Source: Plazaster borealis
Lineage: Eukaryota; Echinodermata; Asteroidea; Forcipulatida; Labidiasteridae
Direction: 5' to 3'
Assembly (NCBI GenBank): GCA_021014325.1
Contig: CM037463.1
Coordinates: 10,237,001-10,301,000, forward strand
Length of the DNA stretch: 64,000 nucleotides
Shown: one piece after another, positions 1-10,576 of the stretch
Layout: each line of letters starts with the position of its first letter
Position numbering within the stretch: the first letter of the stretch is position 1
Translations under genes and position numbers: made by a program
Notes under the pieces: generated by a model
The model's input: only the letters and a program-made list of their open reading frames with translations
Databases searched by the model: none
What the model was told of the DNA's origin: nothing

Positions 1-374
1 ATGGCGTGCCTTTGGTAATTATTCCATAAGTTAATGACCATAAAATCTTACTTGGTAAAGAGCACTGGAGAGCTGTTGATATTATAAAACATTGTTAGAA
101 ACGACCCCCTTGAAGAAATGTGGTTTTAGAGAAAGAGGTAATTTTTTACCCCAAAATTTGAATATGAGAAAGGCTTCAGGCATGAAGCCTTTCTCATGCA
201 TCTGCAAGCACACAAATTCTATGCAACAAGGGTGTTTTTTATTCTTTCATTATTTTCTTTCGATGATCAAATGAGCCCAAATTTTCACAGGTTTGTTATT
301 TTATGAATATGTTGGGGTACACCAAGTGGGGATACTGGTGTTTGACTATTACCAAAAGTATATAATGCCTTTAA
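1..374 (-). mobile_element. Palindromic MITE family A, copy 1 (variant centre)
   Basis: The copy matches family A along its length: TTGGTAATT near the left end, GAGAGCTGTTGAT, GTTATTTTATGAATATG and a GCCTTTAAA right end. It is clipped by the window start. Its centre differs from every other A copy here: 164-197 forms a perfect 15-bp stem (ATGAGAAAGGCTTCA) with a four-base loop, instead of the CTTCTTGCAAGAAG palindrome. Confidence 0.8.
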
Positions 375-1593
375 AACTGTAGGGGTGTTATTTTATACAT
401 GGAGTTCAAGAGGTGGAGTTTCTTTTGGCATTATACTAAATTTGCGCAGATGATCTTCACCAATTGGATGACACAGAAGTAATTAATGTTTTTGTTCTTC
501 TTCTGAAATAGTTATAAAGTCTTGCAAGTAAATAGGTCATAATTATATCCTAAAAACGATGTCTGTCCTTGGATTTACATCAATGTAAGAAAATCCCTTG
601 TCAAACTTAGGGTATGGCATTATCTGCCTTTGTGATAACAACAAAATGGTAAACTAATAGTTTTTGTCAAGATAAGTTCACTTTGCCACTTTGCCAGCCA
701 AGTAGATCCTGTCGCAAATAACGTTCTCAGAGTTAAATTTTAAGATAACATTAAGGCGTGGAAACTTATCTTAGAAGTGTAGGGGAGATAGGTCAAGGGT
801 CGAATCACTGCAGGCAACAACAGCAGTTTGGATGACTTTTACAAGTTGGAAATTGGGGTGAGGTTATAAAACAAACTTGTCATCTGACCCACACTTGAGG
901 AAAGACATGACATGACTTTGGGAGATAGCAAAACTATTGTTCTGCTCTCTCTCAAGATAAGCTCACTTTGCCAATTTGCCAGCCAAGTAGATCTAACACA
1001 TCATAACACCATAACCAATTATTTTGTTTTGGTGCAGATTGTTCTGCTGAATTTAAATTTCCACCTGATTAGCTGTAATTCCCATAAAAGAGTATGAAAG
1101 GATGAAGAAGAAGACGAAGAAGAAGAACAAGAAGAAGAAGAAGAAGAAAATGCAGAAGAAGAAGAAGAAGCAAAAGAAGAAGAGAACCATGTGGAAAAAG
1201 GAGTAGGGGTGGCATAAAATGTAGGGGGGAACCCTATTAAGATTAGGCCTGTAGGCCAAAGTCTCCTTATGGAGCCAACACTAATGGAGCCAATATTTAC
1301 ACAGTCATTCGTGTACCCACAAGATATACCAGTAACAAATATTTCTTATTATCCACACTGCGCAAAGCTTTAAACACTGCTAGTATTGTATTTATTTAGA
1401 TCTTTTAAAAAACTCATAGCTGTTTTAATGTAATGTACCGTATTACTGTGTTTTTGGTGTTTTTTTGTGTGCTATGCTAGTCTTTTTAAATTTAGTCTTT
1501 TTATATAGGCCTACCACACTTAAAAAAATAAAAAAAAACAATCCAGAGATCTCTGAACAGAAATCATGCATTTGAGTTCAATTGCCTGTCATA
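375..1593. other. No gene: AT-rich, one short duplication
   Basis: A 42-bp direct repeat with a few mismatches (GATAAGTTCACTTTGCCACT type) occurs at 667-708 and 952-993. The GAA array is inside. Nothing else is recognised. Confidence 0.6.
1102..1185 (+). repeat. (GAA)n-rich simple repeat
   Basis: Mostly GAAGAAGAA with interruptions by GAC, CAA and GCA. It creates a spurious poly-Phe/poly-Glu frame. No gene. Confidence 0.9.
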
Positions 1594-1865
1594 TTAACAG
1601 GGGCTCCAAGGTCAGATTCAGTTTTGTGAAAGTGGAGAAACATTTATAAATCTCTAATCTCACGTTAAAATGGTGTACAATGTCTGTTTATTTGATATTC
1701 TTTCAGAGCGAAATTTGAAACATGACATCATCGAACATCGTCAACAAATGGGTCTGTACATTCCAAAGATAGAATATCATCACAATTCTGGAATGTAATA
1801 AAATTCTCTGTACAAAAATGTACAGACTATATATTTGAAATGTGACATCATCGAACATTTTGCAC

Positions 1866-2207
1866 TTAAAGAGTGTGTACAACATTGGTAAGGTTGAAAA
1901 TATAAATGTTCACAGATTTGCACATAACTTATAAAGATGGTCATGGTGGAAAACTTCCCTTGAAATAGTTTTGCTTGAAATGCTATAGTTTTTAGGAAAT
2001 GAGTAAAACAATTAGTTTTGATCACTGGTGATAAAATCCGATGTTTGAGTCAGAAAATACATAACAGGTTTTTTCGCTGTTTTCTCATGACTCCGAAGAC
2101 CGATTTAGCTTAAACTTTCACATATTTGTTATTTCATGTATATGTTGGTTCACATCAAGTATGGATACTTGTCTTTGACAATTACCAATGTTGAACATTT
2201 GCTTTAA
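1866..2207 (+). mobile_element. Palindromic MITE family B, copy 1 (nested in C)
   Basis: It begins TTAAAGAGTGTGTACAACAT and ends ATGTTGAACATTTGCTTTAA. Comparison with the C copy at 6220-6255, which reads GTACTTGAAGAGAATCAAAC without a break, shows the insertion point at a TTAA-like tetranucleotide, duplicated on both sides here. The centre (2016-2036) folds as TTTTGATCAC over GTGATAAAA. Confidence 0.87.
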
Positions 2208-2302
2208 AGGGAATCAAATACATTGTCATTTAAACTGTTTTAACCTGAGGATAGAGACTTGCAATTTTTTTCCCATTTTCATGAGGAATCTATCTTTTGG
2301 GA

Positions 2303-2427
2303 GGTGACTGCTCAATATTCCGTCACCCCTATGTTTCGAAAACCCCTCACAATTTACACGCTAGAGAATTAGGAAAATACACTATGGGTGTGGGAACATA
2401 GGGTGGTCGGAACACAGGAGTGTACCC
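2303..2427 (+). mobile_element. Minisatellite-bodied element D, copy 1 (nested in C)
   Basis: It begins GGTGACTGCTCAATATTCC and ends GTGTACCC. It is flanked by TTTTGGGA (2295-2302) and CTTTGGGA (2428-2435), an 8-bp target duplication with one mismatch. The body holds inverted single units of the GTCGGAACATAGGG type. At 125 bp it is the shortest of three copies. Confidence 0.8.
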
Positions 2428-2821
2428 CTTTGGGAAATTGAGTGGATCTCAAAACTGCATTTGACCTTGGAGCCCCTGTTTAATTTCAGAGTATACATGT
2501 ACACATTTTCCTCAGGAAAAAAACCCTTATAAATCAGTTGGAATGATTTCATGTGGTTCAGTACAATACTAATTTGTTTTCATGAAGATTTTTTGACCAA
2601 GCATTTACATAATGTTTTTCCCCCTGGTACTGCACATGTCCAAAACACACTTTTTTAGACTAAGTTTTTTAGTTTTAGACTTAGTTTTAATTGAATACAT
2701 ACCTGTATGTAGAAATTCAAGATCTTGAGTAACTGCAAAAGAAAAATAAAGAAAGACACAAAATTATGTTTTTTTCAGCATTCTTTCACCCGGTGTCATA
2801 TTGTTCTCTAATTGTTTGTAA

Positions 2822-3011
2822 CGGTGCCTGCTCTATATTCCGACACCCCTATATTCCGACACCCCTATGTTCCGACAACCCCCTCATGATTTACATAGGG
2901 TTAGGGTTAGGGTTAGGGTTAGGGTTAGGGTTAGGAATAGGAAAATACACCAGGGTTGTCGGAACATAGGGGTGTCGGAACATAGGGGTGTCGGAACATA
3001 GGGGTGTAACC
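2822..3011 (+). mobile_element. Minisatellite-bodied element D, copy 2, with telomere-like core
   Basis: It is flanked by perfect 8-bp duplications GTTTGTAA (2814-2821 and 3012-3019). It starts CGGTGCCTGCTC and ends GTGTAACC. Two to three units of ATTCCGACACCCCT on the left face three units of GTCGGAACATAGGGGT on the right, giving a large hairpin. Between them lie about 6.5 TTAGGG units (2896-2935). 8-bp duplications fit hAT-type transposition (inference). Confidence 0.85.
2896..2935 (+). repeat. Telomere-like (TTAGGG)n tract inside element D
   Basis: TAGGG followed by five exact TTAGGG units and one partial unit. The other short D copy (2303-2427) has only a single TTAGGA-like motif at the homologous position, so the tract probably expanded from that seed in place and is not a captured telomere. 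Confidence 0.9.
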
Positions 3012-3302
3012 GTTTGTAACTATTCATAAAAGAATTCTACATGGTATGAATATTCATATGTTTGGTTTGTACAAATGTTTCACTGTTTTTCAAACGCAAA
3101 ATAGGTCTAAATTTAGTATTATGTATGGTTTGTTTAATTACTATTTGACACAAAAAGTACAAAAACACAAAAGACAGGTCAATCCTAAAATGGCAGCTCA
3201 CATTTTAATATAAATCAATCAAGTTGTTGTGGTATTTTTTAGCAGGCTTGGGCCTATGCTATCCAGAAAGCATTTTTCTTCTAATCAATTTAAATCTGTA
3301 AG

Positions 3303-3459
3303 TTATCATTTCCAACTATGACAGGTTCCCTGTATAACAATGACATTGGGAAGTCAATGGAACTGCTCCCTAAAAAGTAACCAGACTATCTTGTCCCTCC
3401 GGCCTTGTCTTAGGTACAGGTAGTTAAAGGGAAGACAAACAATATGGCAGTATCATGAC
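3303..3459 (+). mobile_element. Small inverted-repeat element V, copy 2 (diverged)
   Basis: It shares GACAGGTTCCCTGTAT, AACCAGACTATCTTGTCC and ATATGGCAGTATCATGAC with element V at 32378-32549 in the same order and spacing. Termini are weakly preserved. Confidence 0.55.
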
Positions 3460-3596
3460 TGAGTTCAATTCAAGGTACATGTCTTGCACCAAAGAGCTAT
3501 TTAAAAAAAAGTGACTGGTCAGAACACCCCCCCCCCCCACGTTTAATCTTCTTTGGCTAAAAAAGTAGGCTAAACATATATTTGTGGTGTATTAAC

Positions 3597-3940
3597 AGCA
3601 CGAGACTCAAGCTCCGGTGTTTCTGATCAGCAGAGTGTGGGTTCGAGTCCCGGCCATGGCAGTTGTGTCCTTGAGCAAGATACTTTACCATAATTGCTTT
3701 GTCCCTGATCGGACATAAAGCAGTAGGTCCTGTGTACTAGCATTGGTAAGTGCAGGTCAGAAGAACACAGAACACATTTTGTGGAAGAGTACCCGGTAGT
3801 GGTTAAGCCCTGTGTTTCTGGTTCACATAGCAAGCAATCTTGTTTACAGGTTTCCTCAAGCTTGTAAGCTACTGTGTTTAAGTTCACTTATGAGGCATCC
3901 TTGGTTTCATAACCAGAAATATTTATCATAATAATAATTA
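3597..3940 (+). mobile_element. tRNA-derived SINE L, copy 1
   Basis: CAAGCTCCGGTGTTTCTGAT and GTGTGGGTTCGAGTCCCGG (B box) followed by the family body and an ATAATAATAAT tail. The first 25 bases of the tRNA head, including the A box, are missing. Confidence 0.85.
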
Positions 3941-4452
3941 GTATTTGCTCCCTCCTTCTTCTTCCTCCAGAATTAGTGCATTTTCATACATCCCTCCAAA
4001 ATTACAAATTCATGATTGGTATTTATATTTTAAAAAAAATACAAAAATACATAGATGCAAATTTCAAACCATTTTTTAATCACTGCTGAATCTTGCTACT
4101 GATAGAACATTCCTGTGAACATTCAATACTCATTTTTGTATTTTAATCAATGAAATTAATATGAAAATAAGCATAAACGTATAAACACTACATAAAGTAC
4201 CCGACGGTAAAGTGTTTCATTAATAAAACATTATTTCACAAAAAATTTGCAGGTTGGTTGTAACACTCTAAAAAACATTAATAACAGTAATAAATATCAA
4301 CAAATTTCAAACCATTTCCATTTATTGCTGAAGCTAACTTTTATAAACTTGAATAGGCCTAGATGTTAATTTTGCATCAGGGATAAAGAATATATTAATT
4401 TAAACCGCTGCAGTACCCACTGCTAAACATAGGATTCATCCAGCCTCTAGCC
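3941..4452. other. No gene: AT-rich unique sequence
   Basis: Several CAAATTTCAAACCATTT-like phrases (about 4057 and 4300) hint at an old duplication. No coding potential. Confidence 0.5.
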
Positions 4453-4635
4453 ATCGGGTTAGCTCAGTGGTCTAGCGGTAAGAAATCTGCTCTAGCAATG
4501 CGAAGGTCGTGGGTTCAAATCCCACCCGAGTGATTTGCCTGTGGATTTTTTTTTTCACAGAACTCGGGAGTATACAGTGCTTTATACACATAGATGTAAG
4601 GGTCAAAACTAAATTATATTTTATAAACTTGCTAC
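4453..4635 (+). mobile_element. tRNA-derived SINE M, copy 1
   Basis: The tRNA-like head 4453-4530 has GGTTAGCTCAGTGGTCTAGC, B box GTGGGTTCAAATCCCACC and a closing acceptor-like stem (TCGGGT with ACCCGA). The tail TACAGTGCTTTATACACAT recurs in copies 2 and 3. It is not a functional tRNA because the anticodon arm does not fold. Confidence 0.82.
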
Positions 4636-4693
4636 TAATTATGAATATTCGTAAGAGTAGGTGGTTTTTGAAGCTTTGCATGGTGTTGAAAGT

Positions 4694-4949
4694 AAGAAGT
4701 AACTATAAATAGTAGTAAACTTGCGGGTACAACCATGTGTAAAATCTCTTTTGGGAGGAGTGTTGGCTCTGAAAAGTTTGGTCCCCACATTTCGAACAGT
4801 ATACTCTGCTCGCCTTCAGGAGACGAGTAGAGTATACTGTTCGAAACGTCGAGACCAAACCGGCTCTTTTCAGAGCCAACACTCCTCCCAAAAGAGATTT
4901 TACACATGGTTGTACCCGCAAGTTTACTACTATTTATAGTTACTTCTTC
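4694..4949. mobile_element. Near-perfect foldback element Y, copy 1
   Basis: Two arms of about 115 bp face each other across roughly a 12-base loop (CCTTCAGGAGA region, near 4818). GAAGTAACTATAAATAGTAG begins the left arm and its complement ends the right. Only a few mismatches and small indels separate the arms, so the same short peptide frame appears on both strands. GTTCGAAACGTCGAGACC is in the right arm. Confidence 0.9.
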
Positions 4950-5289
4950 CTAAGAGTAGTTGATACTAAACAAAATTGAAAACCAAAATAAAATAAGCTT
5001 ACACATATGAACACTGCACACACACACAAATAGACACAGACAAAACATCAATTGCTACTTGCTCATATTTTATCCAAACAAAACATGGCCACCTTATTTG
5101 TTTGTTGTGAGATGTTTTTATTGAAAACTACAGGAATGGAATAAATGTTCACTTCCAGAAACTAATGACACATCATATACCTTCAAACTATTTGTTATCT
5201 TTCCACAAAAAAATGTATAGGTGCTGTGTTTATTCAATACAGGGAATGATCTGTGGTTTCAGGCAGACAGCATCTGAGAGAAACGCATC

Positions 5290-5638
5290 TTAAAGCACAA
5301 GGACAACATTGGTAACTGTCAAAGAGCAGTTTCCACACTTTATGTGACCCAACATGTACATGAAATATTAAACCTGTGAAAGTTTTAGCCTAATCAGTCA
5401 TTGGAGTCACAAGAAAATAGTGAAAAACACAATTATATGTTTTTACTGTTTTCAAACATTTGGTTTTGGACTCGAGAGATCAAAACTAATGGTTTTACTC
5501 AATTCTCAAAAACTGTGCCATTCCAAGCAAAAATATTTCAAGGGACGGATGTTTTCCACTGTGACCATCTTTATACCATGTAACTTGTGTGCAAATTTTA
5601 TTTTTTTACTCTTACCAATGTTGTAAACACCCTTTTTA
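5290..5638 (-). mobile_element. Palindromic MITE family B, copy 4
   Basis: It carries TTAAAGCACAAGGACAACAT at the left and ATGTTGTAAACACCCTTTTT at the right, with the family phrases GACCATCTTTATACCATG and CAAGCAAAAATATTTCAAGG in reverse orientation. The centre near 5463-5488 retains a partial stem (GTTTTG with CAAAAC). Confidence 0.82.
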
Positions 5639-5732
5639 CATCTTGAGGCACAGTCTGATGCCATTCAAGTAAAATCATTCTGCTTACTTCATTTTACCTC
5701 TTAGCATCTCTAAATGATCCCTGGGCAAGTCC

Positions 5733-6377
5733 TTAAAGAGGGTCTCCAAGGTCAAATTGAGTTTTTGTGACGCACTCATTTTCCAATAGATAGAGCCCTC
5801 ATGAAATTGGGGGGAAAATTACAAATTTCTAGATAGCTCAGTTGGTAGAGCCCTGGCACGTTAATCCAGAGGTCGCAGGTTCAAGTACCACTCTAGTCAA
5901 TTTTCTTTGTTCAACCCAAATACTTTAAATTTTACCCAGTCAGTTTCGATTGTGGTTTATTACTTGAAGTTAAAAATGGTGTAAAATTTAATGTAATTTG
6001 ATACTCTTTCGGAAGAAAGAGAAATTTAAAACATGACCTATTGGACATCAAAAACAAATAGGTCTGTACAGTCCAAATAAACATTTTTGCACCAGTCAAA
6101 AGGTCAAATTAAATGTCTTTTTGATTGAATATCATCAAAATTCTGGAATGAACTGAAAATGTAAAAAAATGTACAGTATATAATATTTGAAATGTGACGT
6201 CATCGAACGTTTTTGGATTTTGACAAAAACTGTACTTGAAGAGAATCAAACACAGCGGCATTTTACACCATTTTAACCTGAGGTTAGAGACTTGTAATTG
6301 TTTTTCCATTTTCATGAGGACTCTATTAGAAAATGAGTGGATCACAAAACTGAATTTGACCTTGGAGCCCCTCTTAA
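5733..6377. mobile_element. Palindromic MITE family C, copy 2, interrupted by a tRNA-like SINE
   Basis: TTAAAGAGGGTCTCCAAGGTC at the left and GACCTTGGAGCCCCTCTTAA at the right, with TTAA on both sides. The C sequence breaks off after ACAAATTTCTAG and resumes at GTTAAAAATGGTGTAAAATT near 5970; the gap holds SINE X. Confidence 0.88.
5828..5970 (+). mobile_element. tRNA-derived SINE X (Asn-like head)
   Basis: The head TAGCTCAGTTGGTAGAGC is a canonical D arm (A box) and GGTCGCAGGTTCAAG is a B box. The anticodon arm reads CTGGC-ACGTTAA-TCCAG, so the anticodon would be GTT (Asn), but the closing pair is mismatched and position 33 is C. The 3' T-arm strand is degenerate and the downstream body (CTTTGTTCAACCC...CAGTCAGTTTC) is not tRNA. 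It is therefore a SINE and not a functional tRNA gene. Confidence 0.8.
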
Positions 6378-8376
6378 AAATTCTTCTGGAGTAGATAGAA
6401 ATCATTAAATTGAACACAGCTTATAGTTTATTTACTGCAATGCCAAATTGTGTGGGTGTTATGCTTTCAGAACAAATCTACATGCGTACATCAAGGAGCA
6501 GTTTGGCTGAGTGAGTTTTGAAATTTCAAGATTGAAAAAATGATTGAAAGTTTCGAACACACGTCAATAAATAGATGTTGTTGATACACTAATTTTTCCC
6601 CCAATCAACTTACATTGATCCTTTCATGAAATTCAGGGTGTTTTTCTTTTTGCGCACAAAAGTTTATTCGACAGTTGAATTCTTTTCAAGCAAAATCTTG
6701 GTCTTTTCAGAAATTATTGTTGGAACATACAAGTGTCCGTTTTGACATTTACAAGGGTCAGTAAACTGTGTGTAGATAATCAATAACCATCAACAAAAGA
6801 TATGACTGCTGGCCAAAATAGAATACATGTGTGGTTTTATTGTGAACAATCAGTCACTTTGAAAGCAAAATTTTGACAGTCTAAACACTGTTCAAGAAGA
6901 AACAAGCTCTTGAGAATGCTCGATTCAAGAGGTTAACCACGTCAGGTTTCTTTTTATCCACAATTTATATGAATAACTTAAACCCACCATTCAAAACATG
7001 ATACTGAAAAAAACATGCAAAGTGTCCTGCAATGAAAGAAGGGAGATGAGAGGACTTATTAAAAAAAAAAGAGAGAGAGAGAGAAGTTTGTGTAAAAACT
7101 CACCCACTGGCAAAAACCTCAGTCTGGAGTAGCAAGTTTTACTCCGGGAGCAGTGTTTTCTCCTACTGTCACAGGGGCAGGCTGGAGGCACGACTGTGTA
7201 ACACACGAGACGGGGGGAAAGACTCAAAAGGAAATAAATGATGCTTTCTTTCTCTGTGATGCTTTATGTCTTTATAGCAGTGACTGTTCACAGCGTTTTG
7301 GCCCCTCCCCCATCAGTCCATCCCAAGACTCCACAATGGGGGATTAAGTCTTCGGAGGATCCCTCCAACGGCCAGTTTATCCTATCAAATATGAAAATCC
7401 TTATTTTCTAGGAGATTAAAGGTTAGGACTAAGCCCTTGGTATTTTTAGATTCAGGGTTAGTGACTGGGCGATTGGATTTAACCATTTCTCTTCCTCGAG
7501 CTGGGTCTTTTGCAGAATGGTAAAGACCATGGCGAATTAAACCACAAGCTCTGTTCTCATGTGGAATTTAAATTAGCCAGTATATACTGTCTTATAGTTG
7601 CCATCCAATATTCATAAATACCTCATGAATATTTCATGAAAATTAGTCAAATCTACCATTGTAGTGAGACTCATCCCTCCCCCCAAGAAAAAAATAATCA
7701 CTTGATGAAAGAACCTTGCATGTTGCAGTCTTCTCTTTGTAAATTTAATATTTCAGTTTCAATTGGATGTCTTGTGTTTCATTTCAGTCGCTATTGCAAG
7801 GTGAGGTTGAGTAGGCCCTCAAGCTCCCTATAGAAAACCGAGCCTGGTAAAACGTACAACCACTAATTATTTTGTAATTTCATCTGGAAATTTAAGCAGG
7901 GTATCATTTAAGACCACCTGAAATGTTTAACATTTACCAAATTGTTTGTCTTCCCTTCGTTCTTCTTGAGAATAATGTGGACTGTTCAAACATATCTAAA
8001 GAATGAATCAGCATTCTGTGTTTTGCGTTTCAGTTATCTAATGGGGGGGGGTGGTTTCTTTTCTGTTTAATGATGAACATGGAACTGCATGAAATTAAAA
8101 AAACAATCTTGATAAGACTGACTTCATGCAAGGAATAGCAGATCTACAAGGTCATTTTTTTATCGACAATCTCTGTTTCTCGAAGTCAATCTTGATTCTC
8201 TGCATTTAAGTTGGATGCGAGCCATACCATGGAGGTTGGTCCAACTAGGCCTATTATGTTATTTTAAATGAAATAGGTATATTTTGCAACCTTGCCATGT
8301 CCATATATTCTGTTTGTCTTAGCTTTTTTATTATTTTTTAATTATTATGTTTGCAATCTTAAAATCACAATACACA
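6378..8376. other. No gene: unique sequence
   Basis: Frames are all below 85 codons without recognisable residues. A GA run lies at 7069-7084. Mixed base composition around 7100-7500 might be old exon or regulatory DNA, but there is no specific support. Confidence 0.5.
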
Positions 8377-8555
8377 CAGGGCCAATTTAAAAGGGCTGCT
8401 TGACTACAAATTGATCTGCTTAGCAAAGTTCACTGTGAGGTCAGTCATAAGCAACTATAATGGCACTTTGGCGATGACCATATTTTGCTTAGCACAATTT
8501 GTCTGTGCTTAGCATATTCGTGGGATTGTCATAGCTGTATAGAATTGGCTCCTGG
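8377..8555. mobile_element. Inverted-repeat element K-like, copy 1
   Basis: Ends CAGGGCCAATTT and AGAATTGGCTCCTG are inverted; TTGCTTAGCA-type repeats lie inside. It is a diverged K relative of about 180 bp. Confidence 0.7.
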
Positions 8556-8689
8556 GTCAATTTCCTGGGGTTTGCTTTCTTGGGAATAGGATAAGTAATG
8601 TGAAAATAGTTATGGAGACGTTTTAATGCGAAACTTCTATTCATCAACAACAAGAAAGCATCCAAGCACTATAAAGTCACATAACTTTC

Positions 8690-8966
8690 TTTTCATTTCA
8701 TTTCATTTATTCTGGTTGTGAAGCCAAGGACTGTCAGAAAAGCGAACTTAATCACTGTCCTAGCCAAGAACCCAATGGAGAGAAGACAAGGAATGAAGTT
8801 TGAGTTTTAGATGTGTGAGGAAAACCCCAGAGAATTATTCCAGGGAAAACCCATGCATTCAGGTAGAGACTGAAAAACCCAATCCATGTAGTGCCCCTGG
8901 CGTGATTCGAACTGGGGTCCTAGAGGTGGAAGGGGAGGAAAGATACCACTACCCGACCACCTTTTG
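8690..8966 (-). mobile_element. tRNA-derived SINE N, copy 1
   Basis: In reverse: GTGGTCGGGTAGTGGTATC, B box CCAGTTCGAATCACGCC, then ACATGGATTGGGTTTTTCAG, CATGGGTTTTCCCTGG and GGGGTTTTCCTCACACA. The start of the body, TTATTCTGGTTGTGAAGCC, also occurs at 43994-44013. Confidence 0.78.
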
Positions 8967-10359
8967 AAGTCAGACAACTTCATTCTGATCAACAAAACTT
9001 AGTGTGAGAACACACGCAAATATTTTACAAACACAAAATCTGACATTTACAAAGAACCTCTGGATTTTTCTCTGGAAATTGTGGATTAGTCAACACTCAT
9101 TTTTACTTTAAAAGACAACAAAGAGTGCATCCCAACTTGAGATTCTTGTTGGTTTTTCTCAGTGGACAAATTGATGACTTGCAAACATGCATTGGTAGCT
9201 CTTTGGCTGCTTCTGTTTGTCTGATTTTAAATTTACTGGCTAGCTGGTTTTCAATCACCAGTTAATTTCCATCCAATTTCCATTTCTGTTCCTCTACAAC
9301 AACAAAGCATCGTAGCACTACTGTCAAAATATAAATAAGTTTTGCCAAGATGAAGAGGAAAAAAGTACATATAATTTCACCAGCAATGGCAAAATAATTA
9401 AATTTGCCAGAGGAACTGTTTTTGTTTGATTGCTTTTGTTGGGGAGAATCTTTTGTTCCCTGCGCAAGAATAGAGCGTAAATTTTTGGATGAGATTTTCA
9501 TAGGAGACAATATTCAGTCTTCATTAGGCTTCATTTTGAAGAGTCCTCGTCGGGGACTGGCTGGAGATTGCGATGCAACTGAAGGAGAAGAAAAGATGTA
9601 CATCCAGAGGAAACCAAGAGAAAATAATTGCTGTGGTACTTAAGGATGAAAAAATGAAGAGAAAACATACGGAGATGGGAAGAGACCCTGGTAAAGGACT
9701 GGCAAGACAATACTGAGGAGATGAAAAGAGCACTGGACATTTATTATTTCAGATAATACTTTGCATCTCTTAGAGAAGAGAGAATGAAACACAAAGGGCT
9801 CCCGATGAAGCAAGGTGGACATCCAAAATTTCACATCTGTTTTTAAATGATACAGAAATCAGTAAGCCAGAGGGGGCTTCTTAATGCTTGGGTTTTTAAG
9901 TCTTGCCTCGTTGCTCAAACGATTATTGGATTTGAAAAAGACTTTGGGAATCTATTCCTGAGATCAGATGGTTGAGTAAGGACCTCAGAGCAAGTAAAGT
10001 GATCATTTCGACAGATCTCTTATTCTGTGATGGCTTTTTCATGATGCGATCAAACAAATTATGCGCTCAGATTTCAGGGAAGATTCAACAAATGTATATC
10101 TTACATTTGGTGATTCCCCTGACCGTTACTAAAATCACTAATGAACTTTAAATACATTTTGTTGTGGATGAGAGCCGGCAAGATAGATCTGAGTGACGAA
10201 TTTGTCTTTTGTTTTCTGTTAACAGAAAAAATCCCTAGGGGAAAAGATTGAAAAAAGCAACCATTTCATTGAACATGCCATCTATTAAATAAAACAAGAA
10301 ATAAAGAAAGAAAAAAACCTCTCAGTGGCGATGGAGGGGCTAGGAGCAATTTTATAAGA
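8967..10359. other. No gene: repeat-poor stretch
   Basis: Largely free of the repeat families found elsewhere. Frames at 9262-9510 (reverse) and 9404-9643 (forward) are short and unlike known proteins. It could hold regulatory DNA. Confidence 0.45.
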
Positions 10360-10493
10360 TTATCCTTTGTTGGCAATGCCCCCCCTTCCAAACCAAAGGA
10401 AGTCTGTGGAAATAAAATCAGCATTTGACAGGCCCATGGGGAGAGGATTGGAAGCAAGACTGGAGAAAGGGGGGGCATTGCCAACAAAGGATA
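10360..10493. mobile_element. Inverted-repeat element Z
   Basis: TTATCCTTTGTTGGCAATGC, then CCCCCC at the left and GGGGGGGCATTGCC, AACAAAGGATAA at the right form arms of about 26 bp around an 80-bp loop. Confidence 0.72.
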
Positions 10494-10576
10494 AATAAGC
10501 ATAAGCCCATGATAAGAATATACGCAAAAGTATAAGTATCGCTGTTTTTTAAAAGAGTGTGTTTATTCCAGTCAAC

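Larger units (their letters stand above)
1594..2483. mobile_element. Palindromic MITE family C, copy 1, carrying nested B and D elements
   Basis: The outer element has inverted ends CAGGGGCTCCAAGGTC and GACCTTGGAGCCCCTG with TTAA on both sides (1594-1597 and 2480-2483). The C sequence is interrupted at 1866-2207 by family B and at 2303-2427 by family D; joining the three remaining pieces gives the same order as the uninterrupted C copies at 10577 and 35428. C elements are about 500 bp and palindromic over most of their length. Confidence 0.88.

Noticed and set aside
2896..2935. A true telomere or chromosome end
   Set aside because: Only about 40 bp, inside an element with intact flanking duplications on both sides.
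2766..2969. Frame with a Gly-Leu repeat
   Set aside because: It is the translation of the TTAGGG tract inside element D.
4453..4530. A functional tRNA gene
   Set aside because: Good A and B boxes but no foldable anticodon arm, and the same unit with the same tail recurs at 49318.
4703..4939. Two related 72-codon frames on opposite strands as a gene pair
   Set aside because: They are the two arms of one foldback repeat read in each direction.
5827..5897. A tRNA-Asn(GTT) gene
   Set aside because: Mismatched anticodon stem, C at position 33, broken T stem and a SINE body downstream; it also sits inside a MITE. Called a SINE head.
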